From Corynebacterium afermentans subsp. afermentans (lineage in GTDB: Bacteria; Actinomycetota; Actinomycetes; Mycobacteriales; Mycobacteriaceae): 64,000 nt of DNA. The stretch spans positions 186,001 through 250,000 of the forward strand of contig NZ_CP046606.1 of NCBI RefSeq assembly GCF_030408355.1, given 5' to 3'. Below, one piece after another: positions 29,570 to 38,569 of this stretch. Under the pieces are notes generated by a model that made no database searches, had not been told where the DNA came from, and was given only the letters and a program-made list of their open reading frames with translations. Both the position numbers and the translations under genes were made by a program. Numbering within the stretch: position 1 is the stretch's first letter; the number at the start of each line of letters is the position of its first letter.

Positions 29570-29604
29570 CCCGTCCACCCCGCAATTCTTAAGGGGTGGG
29601 CGGG
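29570..29604. terminator. Terminator between the alkaline phosphatase and the convergent secreted-protein gene
   Basis: A 12-bp stem, CCCGTCCACCCC paired with GGGGTGGGCGGG (one G-T pair), with an 11-nt A/T-rich loop. There is no clear T-tract. It lies between convergent genes and probably serves both. Confidence 0.55.
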
Positions 29605-29630
29605 ATGTGTCATTGACGCGGCTCTTTGGA

Positions 29631-30377
29631 CTACAAGCCGGGCATGCTTATGCCGGGCAGGTTAATGCCCAGCATCGGCAACGCCGCCGCGATGCCAGCC
29701 AGCGCCAACAGGGCAGCGATTACGCCACCAACGATGGCGGCGACGTTCGGGGTATCCTTCATGTCGCCCGGCTTGGTCTTATCCAGCGCGATGGGGGCAG
29801 TGGGGAAGTCCAGCTCCTTCACGTCGCCGCTGGCGCAGGAGGTGGCGGCCGCGGCGTTAGCTTCGTCGATAAGCTGCTGGTTCATGAAGAGCATGCCGCT
29901 GGGGGTTGCGGACCATGCCTCGTAGAGCTCGGTGCCCTCGGTGAACGGGGCTTCAGCCATCGGCGTGGTGGAGGGGCCGACCATCCACGCGTCCACGTTG
30001 ACGCCCTCGAGGGTGGTGGCGGTGGTCGGTTCGGTCTCGTCGAGCATCCGCAACGCATCGGTGTACGGCTTGACCAGCTCTGCCGGCAGGATCTTGGAGT
30101 AGTCCGGCGCCTCGCCTTTGAGAGCGGACTCGTTGGCGGCCATGACACCCGGGTAGACCGTCTCCACAGCGGCGATGAAATCGCGGGCGCGCTCGTGCGC
30201 GCCGATCTGCTTGGCCTGGTCGAAGGTGTCCATGATGAACTCCTTCTCCATGTCCGTGAGGGTGACGGCGCAGTTCCCGCCCGCGTCCTTCTCGCCGACG
30301 GTGGCGGCGTGTGCCGGGGCGGCGACGGCGCCGAGCGCGATCGCGCACGCGGCGGCGCTGGTGATGATGCGTTTCAT
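29631..30377 (-). CDS. Secreted protein with C-terminal membrane segment, function unknown
   Basis: 248 residues. A signal peptide (IITSAAACAIALGAVAAPAHA) is cut after residue 24. A mostly helical, acidic domain follows with two Cys residues (GNCAVTL and TSCASGD) that could form a disulfide. A hydrophobic end (VAAIVGGVIAALLALAGIAAAL) precedes the short tail GINLPGISMPGL. This 'secreted head plus C-terminal helix' layout is common in corynebacterial envelope proteins. I do not recognise the family. The ATG at 30377 has AAGGAA upstream; the earlier in-frame codons precede the signal peptide and are rejected. It is convergent with the alkaline phosphatase. Confidence 0.72.
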   Translation of the reverse strand: MKRIITSAAACAIALGAVAAPAHAATVGEKDAGGNCAVTLTDMEKEFIMDTFDQAKQIGAHERARDFIAAVETVYPGVMAANESALKGEAPDYSKILPAELVKPYTDALRMLDETEPTTATTLEGVNVDAWMVGPSTTPMAEAPFTEGTELYEAWSATPSGMLFMNQQLIDEANAAAATSCASGDVKELDFPTAPIALDKTKPGDMKDTPNVAAIVGGVIAALLALAGIAAALPMLGINLPGISMPGL

Positions 30378-30499
30378 ATGGACTTCCTTGAGGTGTAGGT
30401 GTGTACTCGAAGCGGTACACGCACCAGTTTGATGGGGGCCATGTTGCAAGAGCGTTAACGCGGAGGGTGAGCATGCACCCCGACGCCCCCAAATGCGAA

Positions 30500-30523
30500 A
30501 AACCCGCCTTGAAAGGCGGGTTT
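30500..30523 (-). terminator. Original tRNA-Pro terminator
   Basis: A 10-bp stem (AAACCCGCCT with AGGCGGGTTT) and a 4-nt loop, followed by T residues on the minus strand. It stands 3 bp from the truncated 3' end of a tRNA-Pro copy. It is most simply the terminator of the ancestral tRNA-Pro locus, now separated from the intact tRNA by an IS and an island. Confidence 0.75.
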
Positions 30524-30542
30524 GTGTTGGTCGGGATAACAG

Positions 30543-31974
30543 TGTCTGAAGTCACGACATATTTGACGGGGTGTGCCTGCGGAAGACGTTGTGATCCTTG
30601 ACAGGTCAGTCGCGTCATTGTTGACACTTAGGGCTACCTCAGTCGTGTCGGTGATGTTTGACTGGTGAGTCGGGACATGTTTGACACTATGAACAATCCT
30701 AACCGCAACATCGCCATCGTCAGAGCCGTCAGAGATCAAGGCGGCACACCCACCAGCGTCGCCAAACGCTTCGGCATCTCACGGCAACGCGTCCACCAGA
30801 TCCTCAACGCCTACGACGCAGGCGGCGCCGAAGCAATCGCACCGAAATCACGCGCCCCTCACACCCACCCGCACGCCGTGCCGGAAGCACTACGCAACGA
30901 AATCATCAGCATCCGCAAACAACTCACCCGACACGGACTCGACGCCGGGCCCGAAACCATTGCCTACCACCTCGAACAGGCCGGCAAACGCGCCCCCTCA
31001 ACATCAACGATCCGCCGCATCCTCACCAACGAGGGCTTGATCACCCCGCAGCCGCAAAAGAAGCCGAAAAGCTCTTACATCCGCTTCGAAGCCGCGATGC
31101 CCAACGAATGCTGGCAAGCCGACATCACACACCTCTTCCTCGCTGATAACACGCGGATAGAAGTCCTCGACTTCCTCGACGACCACTCGCGATACCTGTT
31201 ATCAATCACCGCGGCCGCCGCATTTACAGGCCCCGCCGTCGCCGCCGAACTCACCCGCCTGATCGGCGCATACGGCCCGCCAGCATCCACGCTGACGGAC
31301 AACGGCCTGGTGTTCACCGCCCGCCTAGCCGGGCGCAAAGGCGGGCGAAACGCATTCGAAAAAGTGCTCGCCACACACAAAATCCAACAGAAAAACGGCC
31401 GGCCAGGCCACCCCCAAACCCAAGGAAAAATTGAGCGATTCCACCAAACCCTCAAAAAATGGATCACCGCCCGACCCCCAGCACAAACCATCGATGAGCT
31501 GCAACAACTCCTCAACGAATTTCGCCAATACTACAACTGCACCCGACCCCACCGCGCCCTAGGCAGACACACCCCGCAACAGGCATACACCACCGGAGTC
31601 AAAGCCACACCCAACGACAACCCCAAAGAAGAATGGCGCACCCGAAACGACACAGTCGACAAAAACGGCAAAGTCTCCGTGCGCTACGCCGGCAAACTCT
31701 TCCACCTCGGCATCGGACGCGCCTACAAACACAAGAAAATCCTCATGGTCATCACCGACAACCACATCATCACATCACTGGCCGAAACCGGAGAAGTCAT
31801 CACCGAGCACTACATCGACACCGCCCGCGACTACCAAAAGGCCTACTGGAAACACGGCGACCCACCACTGCCCCCCGAATGAACAAAACCGGCACCCCAG
31901 AACAAAAACAACTGGGATGCCGGTCCGTCCAGCATGTCGCGACTCATGCGTCAAGCATGACGCGACTCATGACA
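30543..31974 (+). mobile_element. IS481-family insertion sequence, apparently complete
   Basis: About 1432 bp with related ends (TGTCTGAAGTC and, on the other strand, TGTCATGAGTC). It is flanked by a 16-bp direct repeat, TTGGTCGGGATAACAG (30527-30542 and 31975-31990), inside the displaced 3' end of a tRNA-Pro. Subterminal 17-bp iterons close to GTCRCGWCATGTTTGAC occur at 30551, 30609 and 30669, and inverted at 31950 and 31927, probably as transposase-binding sites. A hairpin at 31889-31923 just after the transposase may terminate its transcript. Confidence 0.82.
30689..31882 (+). CDS. IS481-family transposase
   Basis: 397 residues. An N-terminal helix-turn-helix (TSVAKRFGISRQRVHQILNA) is followed by a second HTH-like region and an rve integrase core. 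The DDE residues are in CWQADITHLF, TLTDNGLVF and GKIERFHQTL, and the YYNCTRPHRALG motif is typical of IS481. The reading frame is intact. The ATG at 30689 (MNNPNRN) is used; an ATG at 30677 in the same frame is an alternative, overlapping the last left-end iteron. Confidence 0.92.
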   Translation: MNNPNRNIAIVRAVRDQGGTPTSVAKRFGISRQRVHQILNAYDAGGAEAIAPKSRAPHTHPHAVPEALRNEIISIRKQLTRHGLDAGPETIAYHLEQAGKRAPSTSTIRRILTNEGLITPQPQKKPKSSYIRFEAAMPNECWQADITHLFLADNTRIEVLDFLDDHSRYLLSITAAAAFTGPAVAAELTRLIGAYGPPASTLTDNGLVFTARLAGRKGGRNAFEKVLATHKIQQKNGRPGHPQTQGKIERFHQTLKKWITARPPAQTIDELQQLLNEFRQYYNCTRPHRALGRHTPQQAYTTGVKATPNDNPKEEWRTRNDTVDKNGKVSVRYAGKLFHLGIGRAYKHKKILMVITDNHIITSLAETGEVITEHYIDTARDYQKAYWKHGDPPLPPE

Positions 31975-31975
31975 T

Positions 31976-32025
<50 letters not shown>

Positions 32026-32312
32026 TGGAACTGCCGGAGTGTGTCGTCTACCTCGTAGTTCACGTTTGTTCGGGGCTCTCTTGCGTGTCTCGTTTGTCTC
32101 GTATCGTCACCCTGGGTGAGAAACGGGTGACAAGAATGTGCCATGAGACGGGCACGAAAGAAGCGAAGAAATCAGTCCACGTTGGACCTTGTGAGCATCC
32201 GGTCGGTCAGTTAAGTGCCCCGCGATGAGCTCGTCGCAGCATGCACGTTGACATCGAGCAAGAAGTTACTCAGTCATCCAGAACGCTTTCACCTTCTTAG
32301 GTTGATCCATGC

Positions 32313-32603
32313 CTACAGATAATCTTGGTCATGTTTCGGCTTCGTTGCAGCGTAAGCGAAAGCACAAATAAAGAGCCCTGCTGTAGCGGCAACTATAGCG
32401 CTATCGTTAATTCCATAAAGTAACAGCAACGTCGCCGAAGCTAGGTAACTGACGAAAGAAATAGCGAATAAAACCGCTCCCCAAATCGAGCGATCACTAA
32501 CCAGCGGATGATTGGGACGGCGTCTGCATGCGGAATAGCTTGCAGTAGCCATGACCACTGAGGCGCTGAGAGTTATCAAAATTGGAAACCAAGAGCTAGC
32601 CAA
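32313..32603 (-). CDS. Small hypothetical membrane protein (island orphan)
   Basis: 96 residues with three hydrophobic segments (ILITLSASVVMATASYSA, WGAVLFAISFVSYLASATLLLLYG, AAIVAATAGL-like) and a charged C-terminus (KPKHDQDYL). It starts with TTG; GTGAGGA lies 4-5 nt upstream. Codon use is richer in A/T than in neighbouring core genes, fitting foreign origin. Family unknown. Confidence 0.5.
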   Translation of the reverse strand: MASSWFPILITLSASVVMATASYSACRRRPNHPLVSDRSIWGAVLFAISFVSYLASATLLLLYGINDSAIVAATAGLFICAFAYAATKPKHDQDYL

Positions 32604-33133
32604 AATTCCTCACCCCTGAGAGGGCCACCGTTAGGACAACAGCAGCGGTAAAAGCCTGCTTGGTAGGGATAAAGTTTTGGCCTATCAAAATGTTCTCCAA
32701 ATCATTACGGTAAGCGTACTTTCAGATTCTTCGACTTTCCCAGAAGGAGCCCCGAAGGTTGAGGTACTTGCTCGGTGTTAGCAACTTGTTTTAGTGAGTC
32801 TATGCCGGAGGCGTCAGCTCTAGCTCAACAGGAGTTGAAAATAACTGCAAATTCCTCGTTTGCACCTCCACTCTTCCAATGCCCTGGCAAAGGTACCGTA
32901 ATATTTACGGAACAAATACGCTCCCCTTGTGGAACCAGCAACGTACCCGCGATTGGGACGGAGGCACGCAAGGTCTGGAACAAAGAACGTAGTCCTCGGG
33001 GAGCTCCCAAAGACCGCAGTGGGAGAAGGTGTTCGGTCAAGTCCTGGGAAGTGGTGTATTTGGCTTTCGGGTATGTGGTTAGTTTCGGGGGCGGGTGCTT
33101 GGGGCCGTCTCGGGGGCGGGGGGTGGGTTAGCA

Positions 33134-33798
33134 TTAGGCGGCGATCTTTTTGCTGTCGGTGGGAGTGTCGTCGACGAGGTTGGCAGCGATGATTTCCTTG
33201 GTCTGGGTCAGGCTGGTCAGCGACATGTAGCGTTTTTGCTGGATCCACTCATCGTGTTGTTCCACCAGGACGGCCCTGACCAGCCGGATGACGGCTTCAC
33301 AGTTTGGGAAGATCCCGACGACGTCGGTGCGACGTCGGATTTCTCGGTTGAGCCGTTCGGTGGGGTTATTAGACCAGATCTTGGTTCATACCGGTTTCGG
33401 TGCAGTAGTAAAAAGCTAACAGCGCATCGGGTGATTCCTCCAGGTAGTCGGCCACATGAGGAAATTTTTGCCCGCAGAACCTTACAACCTCACGGGCCTG
33501 AGCACAGACGCTGTCAGCGTCGGGCTGCTGGAAGAGAGTGTGAAACATTGCCGATAGCGTCGGCCATTGTGTTTTCGGCACCTGCGAGTAGAGGTTCTTC
33601 GCGGATTGGGTCCGGCACCGTTGCCAACTCACCTGCGGTAAGCAGTGACCAACGGCTGCTTGGATACCAAGATGTGCATCACTGGTGACGAGGAAAACCC
33701 GGTCAGGCCACGGGCGATTCAGTCGCGGAAGAACCCAGTCCAAAAGGCAGTGGACTCAGCCGTGGCGACCTGCATGTCCAACAACTCCCGGTAGCCAG
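33134..33798 (-). pseudogene. Remnant of an IS256-family transposase
   Basis: The C-terminal half of an IS256/mutator transposase can be read only across several frames. The first piece is LLDMQVATAESTAFWTGFFRD, then a TGA stop. The next is FLVTSDAHLGIQAAVGHCLPQ through EESPDALLAF, then a frameshift near 33370. The last is [24 protein letters not shown] through [13 protein letters not shown], ending at TAA. The N-terminal half and the left inverted repeat are missing. It is truncated next to the tRNA-Pro terminator and has decayed beyond function. Confidence 0.85.
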
Positions 33799-33817
33799 GT
33801 GACAAACAAAGCACAAA

Positions 33818-33868
33818 AGAAACGGGCCGAATCACTGCATTTGAAGTAAATGCAGGTCATCGACCCGT
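33818..33868 (-). terminator. Terminator of the intact tRNA-Pro
   Basis: A two-part stem: outer ACGGG...CCCGT and inner CTGCATTT...AAATGCAG with a 5-nt loop. It is followed on the minus strand by TTTCTTTTG. It differs from the terminator at 30500-30523, as expected if this tRNA 3' half and terminator came with the island. Confidence 0.7.
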
Positions 33869-33873
33869 TGAGG

Positions 33874-33950
<77 letters not shown>

Positions 33951-34034
33951 GTTGTATCTGCAGGCTCTCGCCCGCGGTACTGGCAACACATTACCCCCGG
34001 GTGGCGATTCGGCCAAAACACCAGGTAGGTCGGC

Positions 34035-34931
34035 CTATTCTCCTCGCTCCACCACGCGGATCAGGCTCGCGGACGGCGGACAGAACAGCCGCACCGGCGC
34101 GTACTTGGACTGGCCCAGGCCGTTGGAGACCTCCATCCACATCTCGCCGTACTTGTGCAGGCCGGATGCGCGCTCGCGGTCGATGTCGGCGTTGGTTACA
34201 ATCGCGCGCTGACCGGGGAGGCAGATCTGCCCGCCGTGGGTGTGTCCGGACAGGGCAAGCTGGTAGCCGTCGGTTTCAAATGAATCCAGCACCCTCCGGT
34301 ACGGCGCGTGGAGCAGGCCAATGGACAGATCCGCGTCCCTGTTAGGCGCGCCTGCCACCTCGGAGTAGCGGTCCAGCTCGTGGTGGGGGTCGTCCACGCC
34401 CGCCAGCGCCAGGCGCACCCCGGACGCCTTGAATTCCAGCCGGGCGTGGGTGGCGTCTTGCCAGCCGCGCTCCACAAACGCGGCGCGCATGCCCTCCCAC
34501 GGCAGGTCCTCGTACGACGGCTCGCGCTTCGCCCCGGTCACGTACTTCAGCGGGTTGACCGGCCGTGGCGCCCAGTAGTCGTTGGTGCCGAACACGAACG
34601 CGCCCGGGCGGTTCAGCAGCGGGCCCAGGGCGTCGAGCACCCACGGCACGCCGCCGACATCCGACAGATTGTCGCCGGTGTTAATCACCAGGTCCGGCTC
34701 GAGCGCGTCCAGGCTGGAGACGAACTCCACCTTCCGCCGCTGCCCCGGGATCATGTGCAGGTCGGAGATGTGCAGCACCTTGAACGCATCACGACCGTCC
34801 AACACACCCGGTGCGAGCAGGGGCAATGTGTATTCACGCAGCTGGAAATTGTTGCGTTGGGTGTACCCCCACGTCAGCGCGGCGGCGCCCGTCGATAGGC
34901 AAAGTGCTCCGATTCCCGTCAACTTCTTCAC
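34035..34931 (-). CDS. Membrane-anchored metallophosphoesterase
   Basis: 298 residues. One N-terminal hydrophobic segment (LTGIGALCLSTGAAALTWGY) precedes a calcineurin-like phosphoesterase domain. The metal-binding motifs are seen in order: ISDLHM, NTGDNLSDVGG, GTNDYWAP (the usual GNHD, here with Thr-Asn-Asp) and LSGHTHGGQICLP. It resembles the YkuE/YaeI group of UDP-2,3-diacylglucosamine-like or general phosphoesterases. The GTG at 34931 is chosen because a TACAGT -10 box ends exactly 7 nt upstream, giving a leaderless transcript. The gene is divergent from yqeY with only 24 bp between the start codons. Confidence 0.85.
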   Translation of the reverse strand: MKKLTGIGALCLSTGAAALTWGYTQRNNFQLREYTLPLLAPGVLDGRDAFKVLHISDLHMIPGQRRKVEFVSSLDALEPDLVINTGDNLSDVGGVPWVLDALGPLLNRPGAFVFGTNDYWAPRPVNPLKYVTGAKREPSYEDLPWEGMRAAFVERGWQDATHARLEFKASGVRLALAGVDDPHHELDRYSEVAGAPNRDADLSIGLLHAPYRRVLDSFETDGYQLALSGHTHGGQICLPGQRAIVTNADIDRERASGLHKYGEMWMEVSNGLGQSKYAPVRLFCPPSASLIRVVERGE

Positions 34932-34955
34932 CCGCACCACTGTAATCTCGCAAGC
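34932..34955. promoter_or_regulatory. Overlapping divergent leaderless promoters
   Basis: In 24 bp there are two -10 elements that share two bases: TAATCT on the plus strand (34943-34948) and TACAGT on the minus strand (34939-34944). Each ends exactly 7 nt from its start codon. The -35 regions must lie inside the opposite coding sequences. Confidence 0.6.
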
Positions 34956-35405
34956 ATGAGTGCACTGAAAGACCAGATCCGCGCAGACCTCAAGGAAGCC
35001 ATGAAGGCGAAGGAAAAGGAGCGCACCGGCACCATCCGCATGCTGCTGGCCGCGATCCAGACCGCCGAGACCGAGGGCTCCAAGCACGAGGTGGATGACG
35101 CGGAGATTCAGAAGATCATCGCCCGTGAGATAAAGAAGCGCCGCGAGTCCGCGGACATTTATAAAACCAACGGCCGCGACGACCTCGCGGACGCCGAGCT
35201 CGCGGAGGCGGGCATCCTCGAGGCGTACCAGCCGAAGCAGCTGGATGACCAGGAGCTTGCCAAGCTTATCGACGAAGCTATCGCCGAAACCGGCGCCGAG
35301 TCCATGGCCCAGATGGGGCAGGTTATGAAGGCCGCCACGGCGAAGGCTGCAGGCCGCGCCGACGGCAAGCGCCTGTCCGAGGCCGTCAAGGCCCGCCTGA
35401 GCTAG
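34956..35405 (+). CDS. GatB/YqeY domain protein
   Basis: 149 residues covering a complete YqeY family member: MSALKDQIRADLKEAMKAKEK at the start, RTGTIRMLLAAIQ, and QMGQVMKAATAKAAGRADGKRLSEAV at the end. It is related to the tail domain of the GatB amidotransferase, and a role in tRNA-linked metabolism is presumed but unproven. It starts at a leaderless ATG 7 nt after TAATCT. The stop codon overlaps the convergent penicillin-binding protein gene by 4 bp. Confidence 0.92.
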   Translation: MSALKDQIRADLKEAMKAKEKERTGTIRMLLAAIQTAETEGSKHEVDDAEIQKIIAREIKKRRESADIYKTNGRDDLADAELAEAGILEAYQPKQLDDQELAKLIDEAIAETGAESMAQMGQVMKAATAKAAGRADGKRLSEAVKARLS

Positions 35406-37858
35406 TTCGGGGCTGCGTCGTTGCCGGCGTCGTTGCCGGCGTCGTTGCCGACGCCGAAAGCGTCGGCGATGGCATCGCGGGCGTCGTTGAGCGATTGCTC
35501 GAGCCCCTCGATGCCCGGCGGGGGAGCGGGGCTTGGCGAAGGCGGCGCGGTCGGCGACGTGGGCGCCGGCGAGGTGGTCGGCGGCGCGGTGGGACTAGCG
35601 CTGGTAGCGCCGGCGCCGTCAGAGATGTTGAGAGTCACCGTGGTATTCGCGCCGTCCTGAACCGCAGAGACCACCGTGCCAGCCGGCGCGCCGGCGCCGT
35701 AAACCGTGTTCAGCGTGACCACGTAGCCCTGCGCCTCAAGCTGGGACTTCGCGGCGGAGGAGTACTGTCCGACCACCGCGTCCAGCGCCCCGCGCTTGGT
35801 GCCGCGCACGTGCGCCGGGCTCGCAGGCGGCAAACCACCAGCCGCGGCACCCGGCACCCCGGCCGCAGCCTGGAACCAGGTGTCTGCGGCCTCGTTGCCG
35901 CCGAACAGGGTGCCGTACTGGCACTGGCGCACCGGCTGGGTGCAAAGCGGGGTGGACTGCACGCCGTCGTTGTAGATGTACGGCGCCGCCGCCATGCCGC
36001 GGGTGAATCCCAAAAACGCGGTGGAGTGGTGGGACTCCGTCGTGCCCGTCTTCGCGGCCGTTTGGGCTGACCAGCCGTTGTTGCGGGCAGAAGCGGACGC
36101 GGTGCCGTCGATAATGTCCTTCGACATACCGTGCGACAGCGCGCCAGCGACCTCCGGCGAGACGGCCTGTTCGCAGGCGGGACGGTCGATAAAGACTTGC
36201 TTGCCGTGCTGATCCAGCACTTCCTTGATCGGGTTCGGCTCGCACCAACGCCCACCCGAGGCCAAGGTGGCGCCCACGTTGGACAGCTCCAGCGCGTTGA
36301 CCGCCAGCGGGCCCAAGGTGAAGGCACCCATGTTGTCCTCCTTCGCCGCCTGGGCGATGGAGCGGCCGTCGCCGAACGAGTTCTCGTCCGCGTACGAGCG
36401 CAAGCCCAGGCGCACCGCCAAGTCAACCACCGGCGTCACACCGGTTTTCTGGATCAGCTCCACAAACGTGGTGTTCGGCGACTGCGCCAGCGCATCCTGC
36501 AGCGTCATACGCGGGGCGTAAGTGCCGGCGTTTTCCACGCAGTAGGCACCCGGCGGGCAGTTGGCTGCGCCGCCGCCGCCCATGCCGTAAAGCACCGAGC
36601 GCACCGGCGTTTCCAGCATCGTGTTCAAACCGTAGCCCTGCTCCAGTGCCGCGGCGGCGGTGAAGATCTTGAACACTGAACCTGCGCCGGCACCTACCAG
36701 CGACACCGGCTGCGGCAGGATCGTCTGGCTCTGGTCCAGGTCCAGGCCGTAGAACCGCGAGGACGCCATGGCCAAAATGTCGCGGGAATCAGCGCCGGGG
36801 CGGACGATGTTCATCACCTCGGCCACACCCGGGGCATAGGGGCTGACATTGTTGCGGACCGCGTTGTTGGCCACCTGCTGCACCGCCGGATCCAAGGTGG
36901 TGGTGATGGTGTAAGAGCCGTTGAGGATGGTCTCCGTGTCCAGCCCCTTGTCCTCCAGGTAGCGCAGGGCGTAGTCGCACATGAACCCCTTGTCGCCGGC
37001 GGCGATGCAGCCCTGCGGCAGCGTCTTCGGTCGCTCCAAGATGCCCAGTGGGGTGCCGGCCAGGCGGTCCGCTTCCGCCTGGTCCATGTAGCCCTGGGCT
37101 GCCATGTTGTTCAAAACCACGTTGCGGCGCTGGGTGGCTCCCTCCGGGTTGGTGTACGGATTGAGCGCTTCCACGGACTGCAGGATGCCCACCAGGAGTG
37201 CCGCCTGTTCCGGCTTGAGGTCGCGGGCGGGGACGTCGAAGTACGTCAGCGCCGCCGCCTCGATGCCGAAGGCGTGATTGCCAAAAGAGACGAGGTTGAG
37301 GTACCTGGTTAGCACCTCGTCCTTTTCCAGCGTCTTGTCCAGGTCGGAGGCCATGCGCATCTCGCGCAGCTTGCGCGGGATGGACTGCTCGGTGGCGGCG
37401 TTGGCCTCTTCCTCGTTTTCCGCGTCGATGAGCCAGAGGTAGTTCTTCACGTACTGCTGGTTGATCGTGGACGCGCCCTGCTCCACACCACCGGCGAGCA
37501 CGTTGGTCACCATCGCGCGGGCGAAGCCTTGCATGTCCACGCCTTCGTGCTGGTAGAAGCGGCGGTCCTCCGTTGCCACCAGGGCGTCTTTGACGTGCTG
37601 GGAGATCCCGTCGCTGGCCACCTCGTAGCGGCGTTGCTTGAAAATCCAGGCCATGGGGGCGCCGGTGGCGTCGTTAATTGTGGTGACGCCGGGGACTTCG
37701 CCGTGCGTGAGGTCGGAGAGATTGGACTGCATCGTCTCGTCGGTGCGGGCGACGGCGGCGCCGCCCAGGCCTGCGACAGGAGCGAGGCAAAGGGCAATAG
37801 CCAGCGCCGCAGCAACGAGCGCGGCCAGGAGGCTTCCTAGGGATTTCAGTGCGGACAC
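35402..37858 (-). CDS. pbp1a: Bifunctional class A penicillin-binding protein with PASTA domain
   Basis: 818 residues. After an N-terminal membrane helix comes the GT51 glycosyltransferase (VATEDRRFYQHEGVD, QGASTINQQYVKN). The transpeptidase follows, with SVFK, SPNTTF and KTGT motifs around residues 395, 475 and 625. A single PASTA domain lies near residues 715-770, then a Pro/Ser/Thr-rich linker and a GNDAGNDAGNDA tail encoded by a 12-bp direct repeat. It polymerises and cross-links peptidoglycan. The start is GTG at 37858; TAAGGT 6 nt upstream may be a leaderless -10. In C. glutamicum pbp1a also lies next to whcA. Confidence 0.95.
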   Translation of the reverse strand: MSALKSLGSLLAALVAAALAIALCLAPVAGLGGAAVARTDETMQSNLSDLTHGEVPGVTTINDATGAPMAWIFKQRRYEVASDGISQHVKDALVATEDRRFYQHEGVDMQGFARAMVTNVLAGGVEQGASTINQQYVKNYLWLIDAENEEEANAATEQSIPRKLREMRMASDLDKTLEKDEVLTRYLNLVSFGNHAFGIEAAALTYFDVPARDLKPEQAALLVGILQSVEALNPYTNPEGATQRRNVVLNNMAAQGYMDQAEADRLAGTPLGILERPKTLPQGCIAAGDKGFMCDYALRYLEDKGLDTETILNGSYTITTTLDPAVQQVANNAVRNNVSPYAPGVAEVMNIVRPGADSRDILAMASSRFYGLDLDQSQTILPQPVSLVGAGAGSVFKIFTAAAALEQGYGLNTMLETPVRSVLYGMGGGGAANCPPGAYCVENAGTYAPRMTLQDALAQSPNTTFVELIQKTGVTPVVDLAVRLGLRSYADENSFGDGRSIAQAAKEDNMGAFTLGPLAVNALELSNVGATLASGGRWCEPNPIKEVLDQHGKQVFIDRPACEQAVSPEVAGALSHGMSKDIIDGTASASARNNGWSAQTAAKTGTTESHHSTAFLGFTRGMAAAPYIYNDGVQSTPLCTQPVRQCQYGTLFGGNEAADTWFQAAAGVPGAAAGGLPPASPAHVRGTKRGALDAVVGQYSSAAKSQLEAQGYVVTLNTVYGAGAPAGTVVSAVQDGANTTVTLNISDGAGATSASPTAPPTTSPAPTSPTAPPSPSPAPPPGIEGLEQSLNDARDAIADAFGVGNDAGNDAGNDAAPN

Positions 37859-38038
37859 GCCAATACCTTAAATGACTGGGCCTGTGCGTGGGAATATAAA
37901 AGGCCCCCCGAAAATGTGATCCATTCGACAGCAAACTTTTTTATGTGATTACATTTACATGGGACCGGAGATATGCGGTCAGATGTATAAAACTGCGCCC
38001 AGGAGGCGGCGCAGGCGAACGAGAAAAGGAGCACGGCT

Positions 38039-38398
38039 ATGAGCACGGCTTTGGGTAACAGGACGCAGCGAAACGCACAACGGACCACGTCCCGCAAGTG
38101 CGACGCATCCGGACATCTCGTTTTTGACCGGGGGGATTGGGTAACTCACGCACAGTGTCGCGGCAAGGACCCGGACGCCTTGTTCGTGCGCGGCGCGGAG
38201 CAGCGTAAGGCGGCCGCGATCTGCCGCGCGTGCCCGGTACTCACCGAGTGCCGAGCGGACGCGCTGGACAACAAGGTCGAGTTCGGTGTCTGGGGCGGGC
38301 TGACGGAGCGTCAGCGCCGCGCGGTGCTGCGGAAGAACCCGCACGTGACCGACTGGGCGGAGCACCTGTCCGCCGGCGGCGAAGTTGTCGGCCTGTAG
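38039..38398 (+). CDS. whcA: WhiB-family iron-sulfur regulator, WhcA-like
   Basis: 119 residues with the four cluster-binding cysteines: AQCRG, then ICRACPVLTEC. The GVWGGLTERQRRAV turn and a basic C-terminus (VLRKNP) for DNA or sigma-factor contact follow. WhcA of C. glutamicum acts in oxidative stress; the same role is inferred from position beside pbp1a and sequence type. AAAGGAG stands upstream of the ATG. Divergent from the penicillin-binding protein gene. Confidence 0.9.
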   Translation: MSTALGNRTQRNAQRTTSRKCDASGHLVFDRGDWVTHAQCRGKDPDALFVRGAEQRKAAAICRACPVLTECRADALDNKVEFGVWGGLTERQRRAVLRKNPHVTDWAEHLSAGGEVVGL

Positions 38399-38413
38399 GT
38401 AGTGTTGGGCGCC

Positions 38414-38569
38414 ATGACGAAATGGGAGTACGCAACGGTTCCGTTGCTCACGCACGCCACCAAGCAAATTCTGGACACCTGGGGCGAGGACGGTTGGGAG
38501 CTCGTCTCCGTCGTTCCGGGCCCAACCCAGGACAACGTTGTCGCTTACATGAAGCGGGAGGTCGAGTAA
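38414..38569 (+). CDS. DUF4177 family small protein
   Basis: 51 residues, beginning MTKWEYATVPLLTHATKQIL with the WELVSVVPG core that marks DUF4177. Two beta strands and a helix are expected. The TAA is directly followed by the ATG of the RidA gene, so translation is coupled. Conserved next to whcA in corynebacteria to my recollection. Function unknown. Confidence 0.85.
   Translation: MTKWEYATVPLLTHATKQILDTWGEDGWELVSVVPGPTQDNVVAYMKREVE

Larger units (their letters stand above)
32026..33873. other. Decayed genomic island in tRNA-Pro
   Basis: 1.85 kb between two 50-bp tRNA-Pro repeats. Base composition is visibly richer in A/T than the flanks, especially 32260-32920. It contains one small membrane-protein ORF and a broken IS256-type transposase, with no integrase left. 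At 32896-32910 there is a palindrome, CCGTAA-TAT-TTACGG. I see no other supportable gene in 32026-32312 or 32604-33133. Confidence 0.65.

Noticed and set aside
26295..29585. 1096-residue minus-strand open frame over the alkaline phosphatase
   Set aside because: Pure antisense shadow; the plus-strand frame has full catalytic motifs in both halves.
30543..30688. CRISPR-like direct repeats upstream of the IS481 transposase
   Set aside because: The 17-bp units are irregularly spaced, diverged and mirrored at the other IS end, so they are transposase-binding iterons. No CRISPR array was seen in the window.
32775..33248. Open frames of 118-142 residues on both strands in the island
   Set aside because: They overlap each other, lack ribosome-binding sites and recognisable motifs, and partly cover the transposase remnant.
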